Source: Kiloniellaceae bacterium (lineage in GTDB: Bacteria > Pseudomonadota > Alphaproteobacteria > Kiloniellales > J153). From it: a stretch of 64,000 bases of DNA. The notes under the pieces were generated by a model. That model was not told the origin of the DNA and did not search any database. It saw only the letters and a program-made list of their open reading frames with translations. The stretch spans positions 90,382-154,381 of the forward strand of contig JAJFGO010000006.1 in NCBI GenBank assembly GCA_021776095.1, written 5' to 3'. This document shows positions 25,582 through 34,162 of the stretch, one piece after another (the stretch's first letter is position 1; each line of letters opens with the position of its first letter). Both the position numbers and the translations under genes were made by a program.

Positions 25582-26616
25582 ATGAATACGATGCTCAAGA
25601 GTTTCCTGGTCGCCGGCACAGCGCTGGCCTTGGCCGCGAGCGGTGCTCAGGCCGCCGAAGTGGACGGCCCGAAGCTCAAATGGAACATTTCCCTTTGGGG
25701 CAAGCAGCGCGCTTTCACCGCCGGCATTGAGAAGCTCTCAGCGCTGGTAAAGGAAAAAACCGGCGGCAACTGGGACATAACCCTGCATTACGGGGCGGCG
25801 CTGTCCAAATCCCGCGAGAACCTGGACGGCCTGGCCGTGAGCGCTTTCGAGGGCGCCATGTTCTGCAACTTCTACCACCCCAAGAAAAACTCGGCACTTA
25901 TGGTTTTGACCATGCCGTTCCTGCCCATGAGCTCATGGGAGAACAACCGGAAAATCCGCGATGCCGTCTACGCCCATCCGGCGGTCAAGAAGGAATTGGC
26001 GCAGTGGAACGTCATGACCTACACGTCGTCGTACCTGCCCCAGTACGAATTCCTGGGTAAGGGCGAACCCCCGCTGACCCTCGACGACTGGAAGGGTATG
26101 ACCGTGCGTGCCGGCGGTGGCGTCGGCCAGGCCATGAAGGCGATCGGCGCGACCCCGACCAGCTCCAGCGCGACCGAGGTTTACACCGGCGTGCAGCAAG
26201 GCACCATGGATGCGGCCTCGTTCCCCTTCACCTACAGCCATGTGGCCTACAAGATTCACGAAGTCACGGATTGGTTCACCTCCAATATGTCGCCGGGCAC
26301 CAGCGACTGCCCCTTGGCCTTTGCCATCACCGCTCACGACGCCCTTCCCGACCAGTACAAAAAGCTGCTCGTTGACGTCAAAGAAGACGTCATTGCGGCG
26401 CAAATTCAGGCTTACATCGACATCGACAAAGTGAATTTGCCGATGTTGAAGAGCAAGCTGAAGGAAGTGCGTTATTCGGACGAGACGCTGGCCACATTCC
26501 GCGCCACGGCCGGCAAGCCGGTGATCGACGCCTGGATCAAGGAAAACCAGGGCAAATTCGACGCTCGCGGCTTGGTCGAGACCATCTTTGCCGCTGTCGG
26601 CAGGTCCTACCAATAG
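25582..26616 (+). CDS. TRAP transporter substrate-binding protein (DctP family)
   Basis: This 344-residue protein has a Sec signal peptide (hydrophobic residues 5-22, Ala-Gln-Ala cleavage region) and the DctP fold, including Trp-Lys-Gly-Met-Thr-Val-Arg-Ala-Gly-Gly with the ligand-binding Arg. A GGAGG site lies 6 bp before the ATG. It delivers a probably carboxylated substrate to the DctQ/DctM genes 170 bp downstream. The sequence differs clearly from the other two DctP proteins in this window, so a different ligand is expected. The adjacent CoA-transferase and acyl-CoA dehydrogenase hint at an organic acid. Confidence 0.9.
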   Translation: MNTMLKSFLVAGTALALAASGAQAAEVDGPKLKWNISLWGKQRAFTAGIEKLSALVKEKTGGNWDITLHYGAALSKSRENLDGLAVSAFEGAMFCNFYHPKKNSALMVLTMPFLPMSSWENNRKIRDAVYAHPAVKKELAQWNVMTYTSSYLPQYEFLGKGEPPLTLDDWKGMTVRAGGGVGQAMKAIGATPTSSSATEVYTGVQQGTMDAASFPFTYSHVAYKIHEVTDWFTSNMSPGTSDCPLAFAITAHDALPDQYKKLLVDVKEDVIAAQIQAYIDIDKVNLPMLKSKLKEVRYSDETLATFRATAGKPVIDAWIKENQGKFDARGLVETIFAAVGRSYQ

Positions 26617-26635
26617 AACCGATTATGGCGTGATT

Positions 26636-26665
26636 CGCGGGCACCGGCGATTTCCGGTGCCCGCG
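26636..26665 (+). terminator. Strong intercistronic hairpin after the second TRAP binding-protein gene
   Basis: A perfect 12-bp stem CGCGGGCACCGG / CCGGTGCCCGCG (26636-26647 and 26654-26665) with a 6-nt loop starts 20 nt after the stop codon. There is no T-run, so it is more likely a 3'-end stabilising element than a full terminator. Confidence 0.65.
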
Positions 26666-26785
26666 GCGCTCGTCGGCCGACACTGGCAAGGCTCAGTCGG
26701 CGGTCCCATCCCCGTTCCGAAGTTGCCGTGACCGGCACCGGGGCACGCAGGGCCGTAGGCGGCAAGCGGAAAAACGGTGATAACG

Positions 26786-27424
26786 ATGTTAGATCCTTTT
26801 GGCGCACGACTACGCCAGGCCGACCGCTTTCTGACGGTCATTGAGAACGGCCTCAATTTTTTCGGTGGCGCCTTGGTCTTCGCGCTGATGTTCCTCGGCG
26901 TCATCCAAATTATACTTCGCACGGTCTTCCGTTCGCCCATTTTCGGTTACATCGACATTGTCGAAATTTCCATGGTCGGCTTTGCCGTGCTTTCAATTTC
27001 GTTTGTCCAGCGGATCGGCGGCCATGTCCGCATGGAAATTCTGGTCACGCACTTGAGGGGCCGCCTGTATTGGATGGCCGAGGCCTTCGGCAACATGCTC
27101 GCGGCCTTCATTGTCGCGGTGCTTATCCCATATTCGTACAGCCATTTCGTCCGCGCCTACGATTTCGGCGACAGCACCATCGATATCGAATTGTCGACCT
27201 GGCCGGCGAAGCTGATCGTGCCGGTCGCTCTGAGCATTCTTCTTGTCCGGCTGACGATCCAACTGTTCGGCTGTTTCCGATTGATCGCTCAACCCGACCT
27301 TGAACCCGTTGCCGTACCTACGATCAAGAACGTTGAGCAACAGGCCGAGGAGGAAATCCTCCACGCGGAAGAGGACATCGTCCACGAGCGTCTCAGCGAA
27401 GCCGAACGGGGAGTCGAGCGATGA
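26786..27424 (+). CDS. TRAP transporter small permease (DctQ family)
   Basis: The 212-residue membrane protein has four predicted helices and an unusually charged C-terminal extension of about 40 residues rich in Glu (Glu-Glu-Glu-Ile-Leu-His-Ala-Glu-Glu-Asp). An ATG at 26786 has GGTGA five bases upstream; the in-frame GTG at 26777 is an alternative. The stop overlaps the DctM start as ATGA. It is the small subunit of the transporter served by the binding protein at 25582. Confidence 0.85.
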   Translation: MLDPFGARLRQADRFLTVIENGLNFFGGALVFALMFLGVIQIILRTVFRSPIFGYIDIVEISMVGFAVLSISFVQRIGGHVRMEILVTHLRGRLYWMAEAFGNMLAAFIVAVLIPYSYSHFVRAYDFGDSTIDIELSTWPAKLIVPVALSILLVRLTIQLFGCFRLIAQPDLEPVAVPTIKNVEQQAEEEILHAEEDIVHERLSEAERGVER

Positions 27425-28782
27425 TCCCCGAACTGGACAGCTTGACTATCGGTCTTCTGGGCGTCGGCCTGCTCATCGTAATGGTTTTCGCCGGGGTGCG
27501 GGTTTACGTCGCGGCGGCCCTGACGGGCTTTCTGGGGTTGCTGGCCCTGAAGGGCTGGAACGTGGCGGCCTCGATTGCAGGCACCATTCCCCACTCGAAA
27601 ACCGTCACCTACCCGCTTTCGGTTTTGCCCCTCTTTATTCTGATCGGCTTTCTCGCCTTCTATGCCGGTTTGACCTCGCGATTGTTCGAGGCGGCACGGC
27701 GCTGGTTCGGTTGGGTGCCGGGCGGCTTGGCGGTTTCGACCGTATTCGCGACTGCCGGCTTCGCCGCCGTGTCCGGCGCTTCGACCGCGACGGCGGCGGT
27801 GTTTTCCCGGGTCGCCATCCCCGACATGCTCAAGAACAACTACGACAAGAGGCTCACCGCCGGTGTGATCGCCGCCGGCGGGACACTAGCATCGTTGATT
27901 CCACCCTCGGCGATCTTGGTGATCTACGCGATTATCGTTGAAGAATCGGTGGGGAAGCTGCTGCTCGCCGGGTTCCTGCCGGGTCTTGCCTCGGCACTTA
28001 TCTACGTGGCCCTGATCGTCATCATGTGCGCGGTCAAGCCCGGGCTCGGGCGCCCTATCTCCGGCTTTACGTGGCGCGAACGTTTCGAGAGTTTGCCGGG
28101 CACCTTCCCAATCTTCATCGTCGTCGGGATCATCTTCGGGGCCTTGTACACCGGTTCGGCCACGCCGACCGAGGCCGGGGCCTTGGGCGCCATGGTGGTG
28201 TTCATCTTCTACATCTATCGCGCCGTGCGCGAGAAGGCTGTCCACCAGATTCGGGGCAAGTTGCACGAAGCCATCGTGGAGACCGCCAAGTTGACGGTGA
28301 TGATCTTCACCTTGATCTGGGGCGTCTTCCTGTTTGTCCGGTTCCTCGGCTTCGCCGGGCTGCCCACTGCCTTTGCCGACTGGGTCGTGGGACTCGATCA
28401 GCCGCCCATCTTGATCATGATCTGCATCCTCCTGGCCTACGCGGTGTTGGGCATGTTCATGGATGCCATCGGTATGCTGATTCTCACCTTGCCGGTGGTG
28501 TATCCGGCGGTGATCGGCTTGGGCTACGACCCCATCTGGTTTGGGATCATCGTGGTCAAGATGGCCGAGATCTGCCTGATCACGCCGCCCATCGGTCTTA
28601 ACTGCTTTATTGTCGCGGGGGTTTCGCGCGACCTGACCGATGAACGAGGCCGGTCGCTGGAAATTCCTTTGCAGGATGTGTTTAGGGGCATCGGCCCGTT
28701 TTTCGTCGCCGATGTCATCACCGTCGGTGTGCTGCTGGCCTTCCCGCAAATCGTTCTTTGGTTGCCTAGCTTGATGGGCTAG
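27421..28782 (+). CDS. TRAP transporter large permease (DctM family)
   Basis: This 453-residue protein has about 12 transmembrane helices and the DctM landmarks: Gly-Ala-Ser-Thr-Ala-Thr-Ala near residue 120, Ile-Pro-Pro-Ser, Thr-Pro-Thr-Glu-Ala-Gly-Ala, and the C-terminal Thr-Pro-Pro-Ile-Gly-Leu-Asn. It overlaps the DctQ gene by four bases and is followed, 16 bp on, by the convergent ThDP enzyme gene. It is the membrane carrier of the second TRAP system. Confidence 0.9.
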   Translation: MIPELDSLTIGLLGVGLLIVMVFAGVRVYVAAALTGFLGLLALKGWNVAASIAGTIPHSKTVTYPLSVLPLFILIGFLAFYAGLTSRLFEAARRWFGWVPGGLAVSTVFATAGFAAVSGASTATAAVFSRVAIPDMLKNNYDKRLTAGVIAAGGTLASLIPPSAILVIYAIIVEESVGKLLLAGFLPGLASALIYVALIVIMCAVKPGLGRPISGFTWRERFESLPGTFPIFIVVGIIFGALYTGSATPTEAGALGAMVVFIFYIYRAVREKAVHQIRGKLHEAIVETAKLTVMIFTLIWGVFLFVRFLGFAGLPTAFADWVVGLDQPPILIMICILLAYAVLGMFMDAIGMLILTLPVVYPAVIGLGYDPIWFGIIVVKMAEICLITPPIGLNCFIVAGVSRDLTDERGRSLEIPLQDVFRGIGPFFVADVITVGVLLAFPQIVLWLPSLMG

Positions 28783-28798
28783 GTCGGGGCTGGCCGCG

Positions 28799-30403
28799 TC
28801 AGTCGCGCAGGCGGGTCAACTGATTGCCGTAGTCTTCGGCGCTGGCAGCAACGTCGACGAGGCTTGGGCCCTTGACCGCGAAGGCTTCGCTCAGGGCCCG
28901 CGCCAAATCCTCGCCCGGTTCGACGCGCCAGGCCCGACATCCCATGGCCTCGGCGCACGCGGCGAAATCCACCCGGCTAGTGCGCACGCCCCGCGATCGG
29001 TATTGCTGACGTTGTTGCTTGATGTCGATCAGCGATAGGGCCGCGTCGTTGACGACGATGACGGTGATTTGGCAACCTTGCGCCACAGCGGTCGCGAGTT
29101 CGCCCTGGCTCATCATCATGCCGCCGTCGCCGGTCACCGCGACCACCGGCCGCGCGGGGTCCTCCAAAGCCGATGCTATGGCGGCGGGCAGGGCATAGCC
29201 CATGGTCGAGAGGCCGCTGGACTTGAGCACGCCGAAGGGCGCCTCCGCCGGCCAGGCCGCCAGGGTCGCAAACATATGGGCACCCGAATCGACCGACAGG
29301 CGGGTTCCGGCGGGCGCGGCTTGCACTGCGGCCTTGGTTGCGGATTGCGCCGTATGGCCGGCGCCGCGCAGGGCGGATTTTTCGGCGAAGTCGCGCCGTG
29401 CCGCGTCGATCTCTCCGGTCGTCCAATCGCTCGGCTTAAGACTAGGCGCGAGGGTTTTCGCGATCCCGGCCAGATCGCCAATGACCCGGCAGGCGGGTTC
29501 GACCGGCAAGGGAGTCGCGTCCACCGCGCATAGGTCCAGGATCGCGCTGTCATAGGGCCATGGGCCCGGTATGATCTCGATGGGGTCGAGACCGAAGAGG
29601 AGGATCAAATCGGCGGTGCGGACAACATCCGCCTCCGCGGCCGCGCCAGTAAACAACCCGGCAAAGCCCGGGTGGGATGCGGGCAGCACGCCGCTTGCCT
29701 TGTAGGTCGTGAGCACTGGGCAGGCGAGCGCGCCCGCGAATCTCGCCAAGGCCGCGGGCGCGGTCCCATGCCGCGCCTCCAGCCCCGCGAGAATGACCGG
29801 TTTCCGGCTTGCTGCGAGTAGCGCCCTGGCGCTCTCAAGTGCGGACTCCGACAGCGTGGGGGATGGCGGCACGGCGGGGCAGGGCGTCGCGCCCGCCGCT
29901 GGCCGCGTGGCGTCGCTGGCGGACAGGTCGAAATGCACCGGCCCCCAGGGCGGCGTCATGGCTATCTCCAGGGCCCGCGCAAAGTCCGCCGGGCCGCTGT
30001 CCGGCCGCAAGCGGCCCTGCAGCTTGGTGATCGGCGCGAAGAGCGCGTTCTGATCGAGCGCCTGGTGGGGTGCGGAGGCCGGGCCGTCGGTGATCAGAAT
30101 GACCGGAGATTTTTCCAGATGGGCGTAGGCGATGCCGTTGACCGCGCTGGCCGCGCCCGGGCCGATGCCGGTGAGGACGACGCCCGGGATGCCCGTCATC
30201 TCGCCAGTGACTGCTGCCATGATGGCCGCCGCCGTTTCCGTTCGGGTCAGGACGAACTCGAGCCCGGCGCGTCCGGCGGCCTCGATCAGTGCCAGGCTCG
30301 ATCCGCCACCGGGAATCCCGAACAGGCGCTTGACGCCGAGGACCCTGAGTTGATCGACGATCGCCGATACCAGGACCGGTGAGTCGGGCGCGGGGCGGTC
30401 CAT
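28799..30403 (-). CDS. Thiamine diphosphate-dependent enzyme (acetolactate-synthase-like)
   Basis: This 534-residue protein has the three-domain layout of the acetolactate synthase/decarboxylase family. The N-terminal pyrimidine domain carries the catalytic Glu in Thr-Arg-Thr-Glu-Thr-Ala-Ala. A central Rossmann-like domain follows, then a C-terminal diphosphate domain with Gly-Asp-Gly-Gly-Met-Met-Met and a downstream Asn-Asp for Mg-ThDP binding. Such enzymes decarboxylate or condense 2-keto acids. Its start overlaps the stop of the RraA-like gene as ATGA, so the two are co-translated and probably act in sequence on 2-oxo acids. It is not close in its N-terminal sequence to sulfoacetaldehyde acetyltransferase. 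Substrate unknown. Confidence 0.85.
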   Translation of the reverse strand: MDRPAPDSPVLVSAIVDQLRVLGVKRLFGIPGGGSSLALIEAAGRAGLEFVLTRTETAAAIMAAVTGEMTGIPGVVLTGIGPGAASAVNGIAYAHLEKSPVILITDGPASAPHQALDQNALFAPITKLQGRLRPDSGPADFARALEIAMTPPWGPVHFDLSASDATRPAAGATPCPAVPPSPTLSESALESARALLAASRKPVILAGLEARHGTAPAALARFAGALACPVLTTYKASGVLPASHPGFAGLFTGAAAEADVVRTADLILLFGLDPIEIIPGPWPYDSAILDLCAVDATPLPVEPACRVIGDLAGIAKTLAPSLKPSDWTTGEIDAARRDFAEKSALRGAGHTAQSATKAAVQAAPAGTRLSVDSGAHMFATLAAWPAEAPFGVLKSSGLSTMGYALPAAIASALEDPARPVVAVTGDGGMMMSQGELATAVAQGCQITVIVVNDAALSLIDIKQQRQQYRSRGVRTSRVDFAACAEAMGCRAWRVEPGEDLARALSEAFAVKGPSLVDVAASAEDYGNQLTRLRD

Positions 30404-31074
30404 CAGGTACCTTTATATTTCGCCATGGCTTCGGTGAAGCTCAACCCGGCGCGCAAGTCTTCCACCGCGGCGGCGTCGTCCCGCGCGAAGGTCTCCGCCA
30501 AGACCGTGATTTCTTCGGTGCGCCCGACCGGCAGGCACACCGCGCCGGTCCCATCGGCGGCGATGATGTCGCCGGGCGTGACCTTCACACCATCGATGAC
30601 CACGGCCACGTTGATCGCTTCGACTTTGAGGCGTAGCCGCCCTGTGTTCGGGGTCATGTGACGCGAGAACACGGGGAACTCGAACGCGATCATCTCCTCC
30701 AAATCGCGTACCGCGCCGTCGACCATCAAACCGGCGACGCCCTTGAGCTTTGCCGCCAGGGAGGCCATGCCGCCCCAGGTGGAGGACTCGGCCCCGCCCG
30801 CATCGACCACAATCACATCGCCGGCCCGCGCGGCGTCGATCATGGCGCCGACCGCGAAATCGTCCGAGGTGTAGTCGCCATGGACGCCGGCACTTTCCTT
30901 CACCGTAACCGCCGGCCCGGTGAAGCGGAAGCCCGGGGCGACCGCCTTAATATGGGCTATGACGTTGTTGTGGAGACCGGCTTTGTCCAAGGCGTTTGCC
31001 AGGGTGCTGGTGGCCAGCAGCGAGACGCGATGGATCAAGCTTTCCATCGGTCGATCGATATCCTGCGCTGGCAT
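30403..31074 (-). CDS. RraA-like aldolase/decarboxylase (HMG/CHA aldolase family)
   Basis: This 223-residue RraA-fold protein has Gly-Pro-Ala-Val-Thr-Val-Lys-Glu near residue 53, Val-Val-Asp-Ala-Gly-Gly, Trp-Gly-Gly-Met-Ala-Ser and Val-Asp-Gly-Ala-Val-Arg-Asp, where Arg and Asp bind the metal and substrate in 4-hydroxy-4-methyl-2-oxoglutarate/oxaloacetate aldolases. A GAAAGG site lies upstream of the ATG at 31074; an internal ATG at 31047 is less likely. It probably makes pyruvate from a branched 2-oxo acid. It is co-translated with the ThDP enzyme. Confidence 0.87.
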   Translation of the reverse strand: MPAQDIDRPMESLIHRVSLLATSTLANALDKAGLHNNVIAHIKAVAPGFRFTGPAVTVKESAGVHGDYTSDDFAVGAMIDAARAGDVIVVDAGGAESSTWGGMASLAAKLKGVAGLMVDGAVRDLEEMIAFEFPVFSRHMTPNTGRLRLKVEAINVAVVIDGVKVTPGDIIAADGTGAVCLPVGRTEEITVLAETFARDDAAAVEDLRAGLSFTEAMAKYKGT

Positions 31075-31090
31075 GGGGCCGGCCTTTCTC

Positions 31091-31102
31091 TGACAAACGT
31101 CA
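31091..31102. promoter_or_regulatory. TGAC-NN-ACGTCA element, copy 1
   Basis: TGACAAACGTCA, partly palindromic (TGAC/GTCA), lies 16 bp upstream of the RraA-like start codon. It matches the second copy at 31217-31228 at 10 of 12 positions. A repressor or activator site is inferred from repetition and location. Confidence 0.35.
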
Positions 31103-31213
31103 AATCGAGACTCACACTAGCTAATTTAGCGCAGTATCGAAATAGCAGGCGCCCTGCCTAGTCCGTTATCGCCGACGCTTTATCCGACGGCCGCCGAAGC
31201 CACGGCACGCGCC

Positions 31214-31231
31214 GCCTGACCCACGTCAGGC
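31214..31231. promoter_or_regulatory. TGAC-NN-ACGTCA element, copy 2, within a 7-bp inverted repeat
   Basis: GCCTGAC-CCAC-GTCAGGC is a perfect 7-bp inverted repeat that contains TGACCCACGTCA. It lies in the middle of the divergent region. No T-run follows, so a protein-binding site is more likely than a terminator. Confidence 0.4.
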
Positions 31232-31511
31232 AGAAGTCTTTGCCCGCCTTCGGCGACGATCCTTGAGAGCCCACAGTCTCGGAATTCAGGACGGCAAATC
31301 GCCGGACGGTGGTTCTGCCGGCCGCGCTCATTTTCGCTTGCACTCGCGATTCAGGGTCTTGCTGGCGCGAAGAATTGGTGCCCTAATTATCAACGAATGG
31401 ATCGCACTAGTCTCTGTGGCAGGAAAAAGAACACTAACAAGCGATGTCATCCGCAATAGCGCACGATGGCATCGATGAACTGCCAGACGGAAAACAAGGG
31501 AGGACGCTAAA

Positions 31512-33083
31512 TTGACCCGAATTCTCACACTTTCGGCCGCAATCTTGCTGGCGGCGACATTGGCCATACCGGTTGCACAAGCCGAGGAGCCCAAAAAGGG
31601 CGGCACCCTGGTGATGTCCATCCTGGGCACGCCGCGCCACCTCAACCCCGCGGTCCAGTCGGGTATCGCCACGGGCGAACCGGGAACCCAATTGTTCGCC
31701 GCCCCCTTGCGTTACGACGACGGCTGGAATCCGCAGCCCTACCTGGCCAAGTCCTGGTCGGTTTCCGATGACGGCCTGACCGTGACCCTTAATATTGTCG
31801 AGGGCGCGACTTTTCACGACGGCCATCCCATTACCTCGGAAGACGTGGCGTTTTCGATTAAGACGGTGCAGGAAAATCATCCTTTCAAGTCGATGTTCGC
31901 CCCGGTGGAGAAGGTCGAGACCCCCGACGCGCACACTGCGGTCATCATCTTGTCGCAACCCCACCCGGCCCTGCTTCTTGCCATGTCGTCGCAGCTATTG
32001 GCGATCATCCCGAAGCATATTTACGGCGACGGTCAGGACCCGAAAACCCACCCGCGTAATTCCGAGAATGTCGTCGGCTCTGGCCCGTTCAAACTGGTCG
32101 AATTCATACGCGACCAGCACATTATTCTTGAGCGGTTCGAGAATTTCTTCATCGAGGACCGTCCTTATCTGGACAAGATCGTCATGCGTATTATCAAGGA
32201 CGGGGCGGCGCGCACCATCGCTCTCGAAAGCGGCGAGATCATGCTGGCGGGTTTCGAGCAAAGCGCGCGCGATCTGAAGCGGCTGTCAAAGAGCGATCAT
32301 CTGGATGTATCGCGCGAAGGTTACGCGGCGATTGGATCCATTATCTGGCTGGCTTTCAATACCAAGGAGGGGAAAACCGCTGACAAGGCCGTGCGCCAGG
32401 CCATTTCCTACGCCATCGACCGCGACTTCATTTTGAAGGCGCTTATGCTGGGCACGGCCGCATCGGCCAAGACCGGCATTCACCACGGCAGTCCCTTCTA
32501 CGACAGCAGCGTGAACGGCTACGATCTGGACCTCGACAAGGCCAACAAGATCCTCGACGACGCCGGCTACGCCAAGGGTTCCGACGGCATGCGCTTCCCT
32601 CTGACAGTGGATTTCGGTTGGGCCACGGTCAAGCCTTTCGCCGAATACATGAAACCGCAATTGAAGAAAATCGGCATCGACGTCACCGTGCGCGCCTCCG
32701 CCGATTTCCCCACCTGGGCGAAGCGGATTTCCAACCATGAATTCGATATGACCATGGACAACGTCTTCAACTGGGGCGACCCGGTTATCGGCGTGCACCG
32801 GACCTACGACAGCGATAATATCAAGAAAGGCGTGATTTGGTCGAACACGCAGCAATACTCGAACGCCCGCGTGGACGAATTGATGAAGCTGGCCGGTTCG
32901 ACCTACGACCAGGAGAAACGGAAAAAATATTATGCTGAATTTCAGCAAATATTGTCCGACGAATTGCCGGTCTATTGGTTGTTCGCGGGCCCGTATCACA
33001 CGGTCGCCAATAAAAAATTGGGCAACCCGCCGAACACGATCTGGGGCACCTCGGCGCCATTGGACCGGGTCTATCTGAAGTAA
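31512..33083 (+). CDS. Dipeptide/oligopeptide ABC transporter substrate-binding protein (SBP family 5)
   Basis: The 523-residue extracytoplasmic binding protein has a Sec signal peptide (about residues 1-24, ending Ala-Gln-Ala) and a family 5 signature near residue 65-95 (Leu-Ala-Lys-Ser-Trp-Ser-Val-Ser-Asp-Asp-Gly-Leu-Thr-Val-Thr). The start is TTG at 31512, seven bases after GGGAGGA; no better ATG exists near the signal peptide. It is the receptor of the ABC importer encoded by the four following genes. The ligand could be a dipeptide, opine, glycoside or other small molecule. The downstream amidohydrolase suggests an amide- or ring-containing substrate. Confidence 0.9.
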   Translation: MTRILTLSAAILLAATLAIPVAQAEEPKKGGTLVMSILGTPRHLNPAVQSGIATGEPGTQLFAAPLRYDDGWNPQPYLAKSWSVSDDGLTVTLNIVEGATFHDGHPITSEDVAFSIKTVQENHPFKSMFAPVEKVETPDAHTAVIILSQPHPALLLAMSSQLLAIIPKHIYGDGQDPKTHPRNSENVVGSGPFKLVEFIRDQHIILERFENFFIEDRPYLDKIVMRIIKDGAARTIALESGEIMLAGFEQSARDLKRLSKSDHLDVSREGYAAIGSIIWLAFNTKEGKTADKAVRQAISYAIDRDFILKALMLGTAASAKTGIHHGSPFYDSSVNGYDLDLDKANKILDDAGYAKGSDGMRFPLTVDFGWATVKPFAEYMKPQLKKIGIDVTVRASADFPTWAKRISNHEFDMTMDNVFNWGDPVIGVHRTYDSDNIKKGVIWSNTQQYSNARVDELMKLAGSTYDQEKRKKYYAEFQQILSDELPVYWLFAGPYHTVANKKLGNPPNTIWGTSAPLDRVYLK

Positions 33084-33098
33084 CCCGGCGGCCCTGGG

Positions 33099-33132
33099 AC
33101 CGCCCGGTCTTGTAATTTCTTGACCGGGCGGT
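33099..33132 (+). terminator. Intercistronic hairpin after the peptide-binding-protein gene
   Basis: A perfect 11-bp inverted repeat ACCGCCCGGTC / GACCGGGCGGT (33099-33109 and 33122-33132) with a 12-nt loop starts 15 nt after the stop codon and 79 nt before the first permease gene starts. No T-run follows. It probably stabilises the upstream receptor mRNA. Confidence 0.6.
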
Positions 33133-33177
33133 GCTCTGGGCAAAGGTCAGGCCTTCGCACGGGGGAATTTTCACCGC

Positions 33178-34152
33178 ATGGGTGTTTGGAACACAATCGC
33201 GAAGCGAGTGGGTTACGGCCTGCTGTTGCTCGTCGCGGTTTTGATCCTCAATTTTGTCCTCATCTCGATCGCACCCGGAGACATTGCCGATACCATAGCG
33301 GGTGATATGGGCGGTGCCGATGCGGAAGTGATGGCGGAAATCCGCACCCGCTACGGCCTCGATCAGCCGTTTTACGTTCAGCTGTGGCGTTATCTATCGG
33401 GGGTCGTCATGTTCGACCTGGGTCATTCCTATTTCTTCAACACGCCGGTCACGACCTTGATTTTGGAAAAGCTGCCAGCAACGCTGTTGCTGGTTTTTTC
33501 CGCGCAGATATTGGCCGTCATCGTCGGCACCCTGTTGGGCGTTATGGCCGCGAAAAAACCTAATGGCCCCCTTAGTCTCACGGTGACGTTTCTGTCGTTG
33601 TTCGGGTTTGCCGCCCCCGTGTTTTGGACCGGTATCCTGCTCATCATCCTGTTTGTCTCTATCTTTCCTGTGTTTCCGGTCGCGGGCATGGTTGACGTGA
33701 CTGTCGAGGGCGGATTTTTTGTGCAGGCGCTCGACGTTCTGCATCATTTGACATTACCCATGATCACACTCGCCTCCATATTTCTGGCGCTTTACAGCAG
33801 GCTGGCGCGGGCATCTATGCTCGAGGTCCTGGGCGCGGACTATGTGCGGACCGCGCGCGCCAAGGGCGTTCCTGAGCGGGTGGTGCTCTATAAGCACGCG
33901 CTGCGAAACGCCTTGGGACCCGTGGTCACAGTGGCGGGCCTGCAGTTCTCGGCGGTCATTTCCGGAGCCGTAGTTGTGGAAGCCGTGTTCAGTTGGCCGG
34001 GGCTTGGAACCTTGGCTCTGCAATCCATTCTGGCGCGCGACACCCCCACGATTATGGGCATCCTGTTCTTCTCATCGTTCGTCGTGATCATCGTCAATAT
34101 ATTGACGGATATCGCCTTGCGGCTCATCGACCCGCGCATAAAGTCGGGATAG
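33178..34152 (+). CDS. Peptide ABC transporter permease (DppB type)
   Basis: This 324-residue inner-membrane protein has six predicted helices and the binding-protein-dependent transport signature with the EAA loop (Asp-Tyr-Val-Arg-Thr-Ala-Arg-Ala-Lys-Gly-Val-Pro) around residues 220-232, which contacts the ATPase. The N-terminus has the DppB pattern Leu-Leu-Leu-Leu-Val-Ala-Val-Leu-Ile-Leu-Asn-Phe. It pairs with the DppC-type permease 10 bp downstream. Confidence 0.9.
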   Translation: MGVWNTIAKRVGYGLLLLVAVLILNFVLISIAPGDIADTIAGDMGGADAEVMAEIRTRYGLDQPFYVQLWRYLSGVVMFDLGHSYFFNTPVTTLILEKLPATLLLVFSAQILAVIVGTLLGVMAAKKPNGPLSLTVTFLSLFGFAAPVFWTGILLIILFVSIFPVFPVAGMVDVTVEGGFFVQALDVLHHLTLPMITLASIFLALYSRLARASMLEVLGADYVRTARAKGVPERVVLYKHALRNALGPVVTVAGLQFSAVISGAVVVEAVFSWPGLGTLALQSILARDTPTIMGILFFSSFVVIIVNILTDIALRLIDPRIKSG

Positions 34153-34162
34153 GAACAGGCAG

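Larger units (their letters stand above)
31075..31511. other. Divergent intergenic region between the RraA/ThDP operon and the peptide ABC operon
   Basis: No gene is supported in these 437 bases. The region is a shared promoter space for leftward (rraA-like) and rightward (dpp-like) transcription. It contains two copies of TGAC-NN-ACGTCA (31091-31102 and 31217-31228) that could bind a common regulator. The last 15 bases hold a GGGAGGA ribosome binding site for the peptide-binding-protein gene. Confidence 0.6.

Noticed and set aside
28799..30403. ThDP enzyme as sulfoacetaldehyde acetyltransferase (Xsc) to complete a sulfonate theme
   Set aside because: The N-terminal motifs and length do not fit Xsc, and no phosphate acetyltransferase gene is beside it.
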